64,000 nucleotides of DNA from assembly GCA_032622095.1 (NCBI GenBank), contig CP136065.1, positions 152,525,577 through 152,589,576 of the forward strand, written 5' to 3'. The notes under the pieces are model-generated. The model did no database searches. It was not told the origin of the DNA and saw nothing but the letters and a program-made list of their open reading frames with translations. Of this stretch, positions 12,453 through 23,540 are shown one piece after another (the first letter of the stretch is position 1; every line of letters begins with the position of its first letter). The translations under genes were made by a program, and so were the position numbers. The stretch is from Siphonodentalium dalli (Eukaryota > Mollusca > Scaphopoda > Gadilida > Siphonodentaliidae).

Positions 12453-12607
12453 TAGATAAATTCCTTAAGGCGTATGGTAGATATACGTAACTAGTTTTCA
12501 AAACGTATACACATGCCTTTCTATCCTGTGCGTTATGCACGCGAGTCGGATTTTACAAATTAAATTATGACGAAAAACCATGAATTTTGGGTGTGGTCAC
12601 ATTTGTG
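12453..12607. repeat. Left copy of 155-bp direct repeat flanking the young LINE
   Basis: From TAGATAAATTCC to CACATTTGTG this is identical, base for base as read, to 16,503-16,657. It sits immediately before the LINE and is host to the LINE insertion, so it reads as a very long target-site duplication. The first three bases (TAG) overlap the end of the LINE tail, so the true length may be a few bases less. Confidence 0.9.
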
Positions 12608-12811
12608 TTGTAATGTATTATGCAGTCTGTTGCGTGTAACACAAAAACAATTCAGCATTTATAACAATAGTTGTCGACAGAATCACATTCTGACAGAACC
12701 ACGACGAAAATCGCAATATATAAACACTATTCTAGATTCAACCATGAAAATTCATAAAAATAACACTTCCAGTGATCATAAGAATATCCTTATTAATAGA
12801 TGTATATATAA

Positions 12812-15800
12812 ATGTGCGGTCAATTATACTCAAACGAAACGTTACATCCAACTGTGTCGACAGTAGCCGAATTAAACTTGGACGAGATTCGGGAACTGTC
12901 ACAATATAACTTAAGCGCCAAACTCGATCAAGAATTTGATGATCAAGATACTCCCCGTGTGGACTTTGCCCTAGTAAACCAAAACTGTAAATATTTCTCG
13001 CCTGAACAATTTAAAACAGAAATAAGAAAAGAATCAAGCGACTTCTCAATTATGGGTCTAAATTGTCGGAGCTTAAATGCAAATTGGGATTCATTAACTC
13101 AATTGTTGGTTGAAACACATGAAAAAGAAAATGCCTTTGATATAATTGCACTGAGCGAAGTTTTTAAAATTAATAACGCAGCAGAATTCTCCCTATCGGG
13201 ATATCAGAATATCGAATACAAAACAAGGCCAGAGACCGATGACGGTAGAGGTGGAGTAGGGCTCTTTATTCGAGAAAATCTTTCATATTGTACTAGACCC
13301 GATCTATCTGTATTTATTCCACATGTAATAGAAACGACTTTTGTTGAACTTAATCCAGGCAAACCAAATCGATGTATAATTGGCAGCATATATAGACCAA
13401 ACACAGCTCCGAGGGCAGATATTGACAAATTTATGAAAGAGATTGATGGCATTATGGGTAAACTAAATCAAACAAACAGTAAAGCATATCTTATAGGTGA
13501 CTTCAATATAGATCTGTTGAATTTCGACAATCATGAAAAAACGCGTACATTCCTCGATAACGTTTTCACTCTCGGATTCACTCCTAGCATCACGAAACCA
13601 ACCAGGATAACTGAACACTCTGCTACTTTAATTGATAATATCTTCACAAACAACTTGTCTGAAAGTACATCAGGCATTATCATTACAGACGTCTCGGATC
13701 ATTTGGCGACATTTTATATAGAACGTTCAAATTTTAAAAGAACTTGCAATGGAGCATCTGTCTTGGAACCATTCAGAATTTTTAGTGAAATGAACATAAA
13801 CAAATTCAAGGATATATTGTCAACATCAAGTTACGAAGACGTATTAAACTGTGAATCAGCAAACGAAGCTTATGACCATTTTCTAGAAATATATATGTCT
13901 GCATACCATACTGCTTTCCCACTAAAATACCACAAACCACCAAAGAAATATTTAAAGCACCAGCCGTGGATGACAAAGGGATTTTTAATATCTTCATTGG
14001 AGAAAAATAAATTATATATTCGTAAATTAAAATCCCCGACAAATGCTAATACACATGCATACAAAGAGTACTACCACGTATATAAGAGAACAATGCGCAA
14101 CAGAAAAAAACAATATTATTGCGACAAAATTAACAAAGCAAAGAATGATATGAAAGCGACCTGGATAATCTTAAAACAAGCAATGAATAAAAATTGTGAA
14201 CCTCATAGTCCTCCAATAGCATTTATCGATGGTGAAATGAAGATAACACATAAAAAGCAAATAGCGGATCGATTCAATGAATACTTCTCAAAAATTGGAA
14301 ACTTGACTAGTGTAAATGTTGACGAAGTCAGCACACATTACACTGATTATTTGATCAATAGAGAATCGGATGATTTAGAAATAATTCAAACAACAGAACA
14401 GGAAATAATACTCACATGCTACTCATTTAAAGTCAAAGCAAGTAAAGATGTACATGGTCTATCAAATCAATTGATGAAATCATCTATTTATGAAACAGCC
14501 AAAGCTCTTAAGCATATATTTAATCAATCGTTCAAAGAAGGAGTTTTTCCAAAGAAAATGAAAATATCAAGAGTAATACCGATTTTCAAGGGTGGGCAAA
14601 AAGAAAACTTTTCAAACTATCGACCTATCAGCATATTACCATGTTTTTCAAAAATACTCGAAAAAATTATGCAAAAGCGAATTGTAGATTTCTTTGATGA
14701 ACATGCACGTTTCTATAAACATCAATATGGATTTAGGAAGGGGCACTCCACCATACATCCAGTAATGCATCTTTTAAACCATGTTGTTGAACAGAATGAC
14801 AAAAAAACCAAAGATTCAACCTTAGCAATATTCATTGACCTTTCAAAAGCATTCGACACAATAAGTCATGAAATCCTACTAAATAAGATGGAACACTATG
14901 GTATTAGGGGGACTGCTAATAATTGGTTTAGAGACTACCTATATGAGAGGCGACAATATACAGATTATAGTGGAAACATCTCCAGTCTATCCAAAGTTTC
15001 ATGTGGTGTCCCTCAAGGATCCATACTCGGACCAACAATTTTTTTAATTTATGTCAACGATATGTCAGTATCCACATCCTTAAATTTATTATCATTCGCG
15101 GATGATACAACCCTATATACATCAGGCTGTGACAAAAGCGTTGTCGAAGATAGGGTAAACTTAGAACTAAAAAATATTCACGACTGGTGTTGTTGTAATA
15201 AGCTCTCCATAAACAAAAATAAATGTAACTATATGCTAATTCATCCAGAAAATAATGATCAAAAATGGAAAGATTTGAAATTATATATAAACACAGCTGA
15301 ACTAAACAGAGTTGGGAATATATATGAAGAAACATCCTTGAAATTTTTGGGCATTAATATCGACGAGAATCTCACGTTTAAAAAGCATATTTCAACTGTA
15401 TGCTCTAAGATGGCTCGAGCTATTTATTGTATCAACAAAGTTAAAAAGTTCTTTCCGGGTGACGCACTGCGAACTCTATATTACGCACTTATCAACAGTC
15501 ATATGGTATACGGCATCCAGTTATGGGGTCATGTGGCGACCACTAACAAGATATTTTTATTGCAAAAAAGGGCGATTAGAACAATAACCAATGCTAGATA
15601 CAACAGTCACACAGAACCAATTTTCAAAAAAATTTACATTCTAAAATTCTGTGACATTTATACATACCAAACGTCAGTATTCATGCATGACTGGGCTTAT
15701 AATAGACTGCCAGGGACCTTCAAAGACTCATTCGGTGTTAAACTAGGAACCAGCAGTAGACAGGCAGCCGCAGGAAACATTAGACCAAAAGCAACACCAA

Positions 15801-15880
15801 GAACAAAATTTTCAGAAAATCTCCCAGAACATTCATATTCGAATATATGGAACTCAGTTAATAAAAAAACAAAAAACTAA
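12812..15880 (+). CDS. LINE polyprotein: APE endonuclease + reverse transcriptase, intact
   Basis: 1,022 aa without stop or frameshift. Residues 1-78 are a charged extension. Residues about 79-305 form an exonuclease-endonuclease-phosphatase domain that nicks target DNA: NCRSL (84-88), the acidic ALSEVF (113-118), GSIYRPN (191-197), the catalytic GDFNIDLL (229-236), LIDNIFTN (273-280) and SDH (295-297). A linker rich in Lys follows. The reverse transcriptase spans about 580-870: VIPIFKGG, NYRPISILPCFSKILE, YGFRKGHST, IFIDLSKAFDTI (~676), CGVPQGSILGP and SFADDTTLYT with the catalytic Asp pair (~762). The thumb follows (LSINKNKC, FLGINIDENLTF), and the protein ends NKKTKN. All catalytic motifs look intact, so the protein could be active. 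It copies its own RNA by target-primed reverse transcription in the nucleus. I place it in the CR1/L2/Jockey group; the clade is not resolvable by eye. The methionine at 12,812 was taken as the first in frame. Confidence 0.92.
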   Translation: MCGQLYSNETLHPTVSTVAELNLDEIRELSQYNLSAKLDQEFDDQDTPRVDFALVNQNCKYFSPEQFKTEIRKESSDFSIMGLNCRSLNANWDSLTQLLVETHEKENAFDIIALSEVFKINNAAEFSLSGYQNIEYKTRPETDDGRGGVGLFIRENLSYCTRPDLSVFIPHVIETTFVELNPGKPNRCIIGSIYRPNTAPRADIDKFMKEIDGIMGKLNQTNSKAYLIGDFNIDLLNFDNHEKTRTFLDNVFTLGFTPSITKPTRITEHSATLIDNIFTNNLSESTSGIIITDVSDHLATFYIERSNFKRTCNGASVLEPFRIFSEMNINKFKDILSTSSYEDVLNCESANEAYDHFLEIYMSAYHTAFPLKYHKPPKKYLKHQPWMTKGFLISSLEKNKLYIRKLKSPTNANTHAYKEYYHVYKRTMRNRKKQYYCDKINKAKNDMKATWIILKQAMNKNCEPHSPPIAFIDGEMKITHKKQIADRFNEYFSKIGNLTSVNVDEVSTHYTDYLINRESDDLEIIQTTEQEIILTCYSFKVKASKDVHGLSNQLMKSSIYETAKALKHIFNQSFKEGVFPKKMKISRVIPIFKGGQKENFSNYRPISILPCFSKILEKIMQKRIVDFFDEHARFYKHQYGFRKGHSTIHPVMHLLNHVVEQNDKKTKDSTLAIFIDLSKAFDTISHEILLNKMEHYGIRGTANNWFRDYLYERRQYTDYSGNISSLSKVSCGVPQGSILGPTIFLIYVNDMSVSTSLNLLSFADDTTLYTSGCDKSVVEDRVNLELKNIHDWCCCNKLSINKNKCNYMLIHPENNDQKWKDLKLYINTAELNRVGNIYEETSLKFLGINIDENLTFKKHISTVCSKMARAIYCINKVKKFFPGDALRTLYYALINSHMVYGIQLWGHVATTNKIFLLQKRAIRTITNARYNSHTEPIFKKIYILKFCDIYTYQTSVFMHDWAYNRLPGTFKDSFGVKLGTSSRQAAAGNIRPKATPRTKFSENLPEHSYSNIWNSVNKKTKN

Positions 15881-16502
15881 TAGGAATCGAGATAACTATA
15901 AAAAACTGATGAGTGTAGAATTGATCAACCAGTATTCCAACAAAATTGAATGCAAAAAAAAATTTGCCCTGATTGCACACACAAATGATAAAAATGATAA
16001 AAATGTTCCGAATATATTTAGTCTATTGGCTACTTACCCTAAATGCAAAAATTGTCTCACATTAAATTACCAGAGTACTACGACTTGTATCCTGCAAAAT
16101 CTCGTCCAACGCATGGCTATATATACTAAGGAAATTTAACTGTAACAGTTATAAACACAGTGTGTGAGCAAATCTTTATAAATTCCCTTAGTATATACAG
16201 CCAAACAAACTCCAAATATTTTAGAACGTTTGACCGTTGCATATTCATTCATATCCATTTATATCCAAACAACTAAAAATATCTGTTTATTCACTGGTAT
16301 CAATATCTATAATTAAATTCAATATAAATATTAATATAATCAGGAAACTATAGTGAAATACTTCAAGTCTTTATATAGCCATTACTGCTTGTATTCTGTC
16401 AGTCAGGGGTGCCGGCACTCCACACAATACATATACAAATTGACATGTATTATAATGTATAATGTATTGTATTGTGGAATAAAATATTATCCTATCCTAT
16501 CC
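15881..16502 (+). other. LINE 3' UTR and pentanucleotide tail
   Basis: A-rich non-coding sequence after the polyprotein stop. It carries an imperfect inverted repeat (16,115-16,202) and ends in repeats of ATCCT. The last ~100 bases include TGTATTGTATTGTGGAATAAAATATT, a likely part of the RT recognition end. A short plus-strand ORF here (15,909-16,139) has no recognisable motif and I do not treat it as a gene. Confidence 0.7.
16115..16202 (+). other. Hairpin in LINE 3' UTR
   Basis: GGCTATATATACTAAGGAAA at 16,115 pairs with TAAATTCCCTTAGTATATAC ending AGCC at 16,202. The stem is 24 bp with two mismatches, and the loop is 40 bases. LINE reverse transcriptases of the CR1/L2 type recognise structured 3' ends, so this may be a recognition element; that role is inference. 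Confidence 0.6.
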
Positions 16503-16657
16503 TAGATAAATTCCTTAAGGCGTATGGTAGATATACGTAACTAGTTTTCAAAACGTATACACATGCCTTTCTATCCTGTGCGTTATGCACGCGAGTCGGA
16601 TTTTACAAATTAAATTATGACGAAAAACCATGAATTTTGGGTGTGGTCACATTTGTG
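16503..16657. repeat. Right copy of 155-bp direct repeat flanking the young LINE
   Basis: Identical to 12,453-12,607. After GTGGTCACATTTGTG the sequence diverges from the left copy, because the left copy runs into the LINE start while this one continues into the host transposon (GTCATAATATTCC). Confidence 0.9.
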
Positions 16658-17640
16658 GTCATAATATTCCGATTAGAGAGTGGATGGACATGGGGCATGC
16701 GACACTGTGCAGTATATATGTATATAACAAGCATGACATGAGACATTAGTATCTTTCTACTAAACTGTGCTTCCAGAGTTATCAGGAATCTAATATCGGT
16801 GTTATTTCTTACCCCCAAAAAATGGTCAATTTTAAAACGGGGTATGTGGGTCAAAGGACCACTGGGAGATAATAGGATGTCCAATGACTCCTATATTTCT
16901 ATCGTATCACAGTAAAGCTTTTTTTTTTTAAATTGGCGCGGTTTACGCGATCAAAGTTCGATTTTCTTTACAATTATAAGTTGCAAGCAACTAACTATAT
17001 AGAGTTACGCTTCTTGAAACTCGAGTCAGCATAACAAAACAAATCTGGCTGCTGCATGATTGGTTGATTATCATTGAGGGAAATATCCCTAATCGGGAAC
17101 AGAAAATCATAGCCTACGTAAATATGGCGATCGTGTATGTTTAGATGTCCAGGAAGAGTCTGGTGGTGTCCAGAAGTTACGGAAGGTGTCTGGATATGTT
17201 TATGCTGCTGATTTTTGTGCAGTAAATGGGGTAGTTGTGGAAATGCAAGATTGTCGTTTGAAAACAATACCGAAAAGGGCGCGTTTACACTTTTGCAGTG
17301 GATGACGTTCTAAGGGAAAATAGACCACTTGAAGTTCAAATAGGCTTAACCCATACCCGGCGGGACTTTTAGTTAACACTGTCGCCTATGGAAAATAATT
17401 AGGTGTTTGTAACCTATAGATACGAAGCTTCGGTACATTAATTATTATTCATATATTACTACATGTATATTTAAATCATATTTATGCATACAGTCGGCGT
17501 CGAAACAAAAACATGAATGTACCGATTATTCGTGACATTCAAGTTAAATGTTCAATAATAGAAAATTATACTGTGACTGGTTAATTCAACATGAAGTTAA
17601 TCAAGGTGTATCTTTATTAATAACAGTATACAGTACTATC
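16658..17640. other. Interior of the ACA transposon, no gene recognised
   Basis: Small ORFs occur on the minus strand (16,615-16,884 and 16,995-17,267), but they have no recognisable motif, unusual His/Gln-rich composition and no splice context. I see no transposase domain here. Confidence 0.4.
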
Positions 17641-18720
17641 AAAATCAGAAGAAACATGTGGCCCTGGGTACTTATCTCCCAGCGCTGTGGCAAAAAAAAA
17701 ATTGACAATGCATTCTTAAACCCAAACCTGTGGCGGTTTTTCACCCAATGCACCGAAGCTTCGTGCCATGTACCGAAGCTTCGTGACGTGTCAGAACTCC
17801 AGGAATATACCACCATAGGACATCATATGGTACCAGTAACAAACGTTGAATGGTCACCAGAAACCCAGATATTAACAATTTCAGATCATAATTAGCATCG
17901 CATTATATATTAACCCATCGAGGAATATGTCACAATGACACACTGTATTACACCTACTATATAACTGCTCCCTCCCTGACACAGGGCTACATATAAGAAG
18001 TTTATCGATGTCTACTTAATGAGAGTATACAGTTCTGTCAAAATCTGGCGAAAAATATGACCTCGCATCGTTAACCCCAAATCTGTGGCGATTTTTCATC
18101 CAATTTACCGAAGCTTCGTGACACGTACCGTCAAATGGCATCAAACGTTGAATGGTCACCATAAACTTCGATATCAGTCATTTCAGATCGTAACTATCAT
18201 GGAATTATATATAAACCCATGGTGTAATTATGTCAAAATGACACACTATATTACACCCACCCTATATAACTGCTTCCTCCCTGACACAGTGCTATATACA
18301 AGAAGTTTATCTATGTCTACTTAATGAGAGCATATAGTTCTGTCGAAATCTGGCAAAAAATGTGACCTTGCATCATTAACCCCAAATCTGTGGCGGTTTT
18401 TCATCCTATGTACCGAAGCTTCGTGAAATGTACCGAAGCTTGGTGACGTGTCAGAACTTCTAAAATATACCCCATCGGGACATCAAATGGTATCAAACGT
18501 TGAATGTTCACCAGAAATCTCGATATTAGTCATTTCAGACCATAATTAGCATAGCATTATATATTAACCCATCGAGAAATATGTCAAAATGACACACTAT
18601 ATTACACCCACCCCTATATAACTGCGTCCTCCCTGACACAGGCTGCATATTAAAAGTTTATCCATGTCTACTTAATGAGAGTATACAGTTCTGTCAAAAT
18701 CGGGCGAACAATTTGGTCTA
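17640..18720 (+). repeat. Three tandem ~300-350-bp repeats
   Basis: Units share CCAAATCTGTGGCGGTTTTTCA, TACCGAAGCTTCGTGA, TCAAACGTTGAATGGTCACC, TCAAAATGACACACTATATT, CTCCCTGACACAG and TCTACTTAATGAGAGTATAC. Equivalent points (CTGGCGAAAAATATGACC and its relatives) fall near 18,043, 18,350 and 18,701, giving spacings of about 307 and 351. The palindrome ACCGAAGCTTCGTG... appears once or twice per unit. The array is internal to the ACA transposon and not coding. Confidence 0.75.
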
Positions 18721-19900
18721 TAAATCCCGTAGTGTGACACATTTAATATAGACCAAAACAATAAACACCTTTCAACCCAAAGATAGTTACATTTTAATTG
18801 AAAAAAATGGTCCAAACATGAAAAGTTAATTTTTGCCGATATTTAAGTCAAGTTTTTGAGAGAAAAGTCCAATATGTTTGGTGATGTCAGTGGTGAAAAT
18901 AGTAACAATTAACCACGGTACATCAGACATGTTAGTATTCAATGTATAGAATGCAGAATAGCCAATTTTGTACATCATCCACAACTTGTAATCGATTGCA
19001 GGACACGCTGGGGCAATATTTACCATTTTCCATATTTTGGCAGCCATTTTGGCAGCCATTTTGAGCCAAAGTAAGAATTTTGGTTTTAGTGAGTTGGAAT
19101 ATTCATAGGTATAATCGTATGCATCACTTACATTACAAAGTTCTGTTCATTTCTTGTTAAAATATGACTATAATCCCAATTGTTATTTTTTTTGTGAAAT
19201 TTTATACCGCGTTCTGTAAATTCGAATTTGTGAGGGAACGGAAGGGGCTAGGACCTCAAAAAGTGCATATTTAATTGCCCCAATGATCAGTTAATATACA
19301 AAATACAAAATAAAGTCGCATTACTCAACCAGTTCCAAACAGCATGCATCGATCTAGAAGATATTTGTAAAAAAAAGTCATATTTTCAACTTCCGGCGGC
19401 CATTTTGGTAGCCATCTTGGATGGTGAGTTTCAATTTTGCCCCAAAAAAGTGACATTATGTCTTAGCTTCACGAAAATATATACATTTGTATACATTTTA
19501 CAAGATTTTCACCGCTATAATTTGCATAAAACTGACTTAGGGTCTGGTCTGAAAAACGGCGGCCATGATGGACGCCATTTTGTCTGGAGTCTATACGGCC
19601 ACTTTTTTTTCTTGTTAACATTGCTTAAAAGTTGAAGGACATAATAAGGAACAAAATGAGTGGGGAGAAGTTAAGTCCCAGGGGGTGCAAGGGTATCCAT
19701 ATTAGCTCCAGTACTACCAGTAGTACGATGACGTCGCCGGAAAATTCTTACATTTTCGGTCGTCGGGTAAGTCAATAAAAACACGTGTTTCGCCAATTAA
19801 GCTACAAATTCACCACTGCTATCATGGATTTTCGTAATCTACATATAATTTACTACAAAATTAGACCGGATAGCACTTGTCCGTCAAAATGAGCAACATT
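18721..19900. other. Interior of the ACA transposon with CCATTTTGGCAGCC motifs
   Basis: Non-coding sequence with repeated short phrases (CATTTTGGCAGCCATTTTG at 19,031-19,060; GGCGGCCATTTTGGTAGCCATCTTGG near 19,395; GGCGGCCATGATGGACGCCATTTTG near 19,560). These look like decayed copies of one motif of about 25 bp, spaced irregularly. No protein domain is seen. Confidence 0.45.
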
Positions 19901-19931
19901 TGTTATTTCTTGGGGTCGATCTCCTGGACTA

Positions 19932-20803
19932 ACACACCTTAATGGATTTATTAAATATTAAACGAAGTGGTTTACATACGGAGGTGTGCGTTTCCTTCAG
20001 CATTTTATTGCTTATACCGTCGGGGCCTATAGCCTTATTTGTATGTAGTCCTTTAAGTATCGTTACTATTTTTTCTTCTGTTAATGTGATGTCAGAAATA
20101 TTATTTTCGGTTCTTTTTTCAAAGCTGGGCAAATCCCATAGGTGTTCATATTCGAGAGTACTATTTTCTGCGAAGGCTTCGTTCAAAACCTCAGCTTTGT
20201 GGCCGTCTTCGTCAAAAAGGTTGTTTTTGTAATTTAAACACGGAATTTTGTTACCATTTGAAAAATTATTTAAGAGTTGTTTAACCACATGCCAGAAAAT
20301 AATTCTCTTTGGCTGATTTTTTCAGATTGTTAACCTTATTTCTGATTTTTTTTGTATTGTTCCCAATGAAATGGATAGTTTGTTCGTAGAGATCTTTTCC
20401 TAAGACGATCACGTTTGCGTATATTGAGCCTTATAAGTGAATCGAACCACGGTTTGTCGTTGCTCCGAATTGTTACTGTTTGACAGTGTATATACTTTTT
20501 GGCAATAAGTAGATAATTATGTGTAAAATTGTCGACAATCTGATCAATATCTTTGTTCGGTTCTGAAGTGGACAAAAGTTTTGACCAATCGGTTTTATTT
20601 ATTTCAGAATTCATCCCAACGAAATCAGCTTTAGAGTAATTCCACACAGTACGCTTATATGTATTTTGTTTGCGGTTTGGAAATATTATTTCGGCAGTCG
20701 TAGCGCTGTGATCAGATAATCCGAGATCTAACGTAGATGGATTAACAGAGATAACACATCACTTATAATAATAGGATCGATTAATGTATGTGTGGTTGGG
20801 GAC
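19932..20803 (-). pseudogene. Old LINE, piece 3: endonuclease end, linker and start of RT
   Basis: Reading leftwards from 20,803: THTLIDPIIIS (end of the endonuclease), then after a frameshift LGLSDHSATTAEI (the SDH motif). Next come the linker with NDKPWFDSLIRLNIRKRDRL and WEQYKK, and after another break the RT entry: NKIPCLNYKNNLF, LNEAFAENST, ILKGLHTNKAIGPDGISNKM and PLRLIFNKSIKVC at 19,935. These are the usual order and phrases of a CR1/Jockey-like ORF2. The piece is bounded on the left by the ACA transposon and on the right by the Polinton-like element (CACCCG at 20,803-20,808). Confidence 0.82.
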
Positions 20804-22831
20804 ACCCGAGTAGTATAGTAAAATCTTTTGAGATCCCAAAAGACTGTTCGGCGGACCAGCGAGGCGTTCGGAAGACTGTTCGGCAGACTAGCGAGATGTT
20901 CGGCACCACGCGCGGTCTTTATTCGGGGTGGCAACGGGACGAAATACGAGGTAAAGCAATTAACTCGGTGGGCACGGAGCCAATGTTTTGATGGGGTAGG
21001 GTATAACTGAACGATGACCTGGTAAATAATTGTTAATTAGTAGGCAGAGAGAGAGAGAGAGAGTATAAAACACGAGGTATCCGTTAATTGGCTGACGTTT
21101 CTATTTTGAGTAAATCAAATTCGTTTATTACGCCACATGTGGTGTATCTAGTTTCTGTGATTTTGATATTTTGTGGTGGACAGGGCGAATGTATTCTTGG
21201 ACATTTTGTTTTGTACCATTACTCAATCGTACCGATAGAATCACGTAGATGCCGAAATTGTAAAGTTAACGCCACTGGTGTATAATATGTTTATGAAAAT
21301 ATGATAAATCGTATCGATAGAGTCAGGATAGGCTGAAATTGTAAACTTAAAGTCACTTGTTGTTGAAAATATAAATAATTTGATAGACTGAAAATAATGT
21401 GTAACCCATTGCGAACCCCTGGTGTAGTGAAGTGAATTGTGGGTAGTTTCATTGTGATTCTCCGCCAACTTTATTTTCTGGAATTATCACCAAGATTTCT
21501 CCACTCGATTCTCTTAAACTGCACCCGAATCGGTCAAATTCTTTTGATAATTCTATCTAAATACATCTTAGCTACTATTCGGATCTGCTGTCCCGGTCGA
21601 AAAGGGTTTAGTTTGACCAAAATGGCAATTGACAAAAGCCTGTTTATAAAATGCGTTTACTCGATGATCCGTCCACGGTCCACGCTGTAGTGTAAATTTA
21701 TTATCGAAAACAAATTCAATTTCTTCCATCTAAAACATAATTACGCGCTGAACTCTGTCTTTTTAAGAATATATAAGTATTACACACATACACACCAAAT
21801 TTCAGCTCAAAATTTTGAAAAATGACAGTTTTATAGACATAAATCGATTTTAATGGGAAATCCTGTGTTATTCTACTGCTAAATTTTGTCATCGAAAAAA
21901 AAATCATTTCTTCGATCTTAAAAATAATTACGTGCTGTACCCTGACTAAGTGTCAACATTGGTCTTTATCGCTCCACTAATTTGTATCGTTTCATCGGTA
22001 TGAATTCCATATCCAATTATCCACATATAACCAACCCAAACCTCTAATCCCGGTCCAATTTATTTAATTTTTTCATCGCTATAGTCACGTTACTTAATAT
22101 TTTATCGCGTGATACTTGTACTTATATGTCTATGGTATTACTATAGTATACCGTATACGTATATCAATTGCTATTCCTTTCTATATAATCCTGGTGCAAT
22201 CTATAGAGATAGAGATAATTTCATACCCCCCCCCCATTTTATGTCATTGCTGCTTTAGTACAGTCACGATACATTACATGGCAACATCGCTCTACTAATT
22301 TATGTCAGTTCATCGGTACAAACCCCTTTTTCTCCGAGTCCATATAACGTACCAACCCAACATCTTATATAAGTCCATAAATGACTATTCTGGCACTATA
22401 TAGAGATGACTAAGATTCTGACACCCCCTATTTTATAGCCTTGTTGCAATGTTCAGTAGAGTTGAGATGCATAATATGTCAACATTGGTCATTATCGCTC
22501 TATAAATTTATATCGGTTCAACACTTAGTTCCCTGTATCGCCCACCCCTCCCTGAATTTATTTTTTCATTTGTATTATAGTCTCGTTACGTACACATTTT
22601 ATCTCTTGTAACTTTTGCTTCAATGCGTCGAGTTCCGCTGCAGAGAATACAAAACTGACAACATTTTGAAATGTTAGCAGGCTTCAAACTCTTCTTATCC
22701 AAGAAAAACTCTGGTTACATAAGAAATTTGTGTATAAGGTGTACGTGCATTTGTTGCGTCAAAAACCAAAGGTCCCAAGTCAAGGTCCAAATCCCCAACA
22801 CACTGTTGTGAGGTTTAACTCCATCTACATA

Positions 22832-23314
22832 CAGTAATGTCCAAAGTAATTGATCACTTAACCACCGCAAAATTATGGGTATTTTTTCATGATTTTAAAT
22901 CCTGAAAAATTACCCATAATTATGCTGTGGTTAAGTGGTCAATTATATATTTTGGGCATTACTGTAACCAATATAAGGATTTGAGGTTTAATGATAACTC
23001 AATCCTCATACAGTAATGTTCAAAGTAATTGACCACTTAAGCACAGCAGAATAATGGGTAATTTATCAGGATTTTAAATGCTGAAACAATACCCATAATT
23101 CTGCTGTGGTTAAGTGGTCAATTACTTTGGGCATTACTATAACCAATATAAGGAGTTGAGGTTTAATGATAACTCAATCCTCATACAGTAATGTTCAAAG
23201 TAATTGACCACTTAACCAGAGCAGAATTATTTGTAATTTTTCAGGATTTTAAATCCTGAAAAATTACCAATAAGTCTGATGTGGTTAAGTGGTCAATTAA
23301 TTTGGGCATTACTG
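22832..23314. mobile_element. Three tandem copies of a mariner-like palindromic MITE
   Basis: Units at 22,832-22,964, 23,011-23,139 and 23,186-23,314 are each ~130-bp almost complete palindromes. They run from CAGTAATGTCCAAAGTAATT through AGGATTTTAAATCCTGAA at the centre to TTTGGGCATTACTG. TA stands on both sides. CAGT ends with TA duplications are typical of Tc1/mariner-derived MITEs. The ~46-bp spacers (TGAGGTTTAATGATAACTC) are repeated as well, so the array grew by tandem duplication of MITE plus flank (periods 179 and 175), not by three insertions. Confidence 0.85.
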
Positions 23315-23540
23315 TAACCAATATAAGGATGTGAGGTTTAATGAGAACTCCATCCACATAACTAATAAATATGTGGGAAAATTAAAACAAAACAAAATAA
23401 ATTCCATTATGGCGTCCAATATGGACTGCCTAATTCTGCTCCAAAACATGTATATTGAATATAAGGATGTTTATTGGGGGAAACCGATTATTTCAATGAT
23501 ATTTTCATTAACTGTGATCCAAAACCCGACTTACGGGAGC

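Larger units (their letters stand above)
12608..16502 (+). mobile_element. Young full-coding LINE (APE-type, CR1/L2/Jockey group)
   Basis: The unit comprises a ~200-bp leader, one long ORF (12,812-15,880), a ~620-bp 3' UTR with a hairpin, and a tail of ATCCT units (TATTATCCTATCCTATCCTA). Short tandem 3' tails rather than poly-A are typical of CR1-like LINEs. It lies inside the ACA transposon and is bounded by identical 155-bp repeats, so it inserted last and recently. No ORF1 lies upstream of the polyprotein. Either the family has a single ORF or the copy is 5'-truncated just outside ORF2; the start methionine and 78-residue N-terminal extension favour a natural start. Confidence 0.88.
11907..19931. 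mobile_element. Unclassified TIR transposon, non-autonomous, 3-bp duplication ACA
   Basis: The ends are inverted: TAGTCCAGGAGATCG at the left, and its complement CGATCTCCTGGACTA at the right. Further matched blocks occur inside (GTTGCTCAT.TTGACGGACAAG, TCATGATAGCA), giving diverged TIRs of roughly 100-120 bp. Flanking ACA at 11,904-11,906 and 19,932-19,934 is the target duplication, confirmed because removing the element plus one ACA restores the LINE reading frame. Without the later LINE and its 155-bp duplicate the element is about 3.97 kb. I find no transposase. Contents are a two-copy ~165-bp AT-rich repeat at 12,100-12,360, a G-run near 12,405, the nested LINE, and a ~300-bp tandem repeat. 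Three-bp duplications are known for PIF/Harbinger, CACTA and Academ. ACA is not the usual PIF target, so the superfamily stays open. Confidence 0.8.

Noticed and set aside
12567-12866. 99-aa plus-strand ORF as a possible LINE ORF1
   Set aside because: It begins inside the 155-bp duplicated target sequence, outside the LINE, and overlaps the real polyprotein in another frame.
11907-19931. TA target duplication (Tc1/mariner type) at the TAGTCC ends
   Set aside because: With a TA duplication the LINE frame is not restored. With ACA and TAG...CTA ends it is.
21040-21062. (GA)n tract, and other homopolymer or microsatellite runs (G-runs near 1,745, 3,613, 12,405 and 24,818; C-runs near 59,675 and 61,257)
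   Set aside because: Simple repeats with no further structure; noted only as possible sites of sequencing error.
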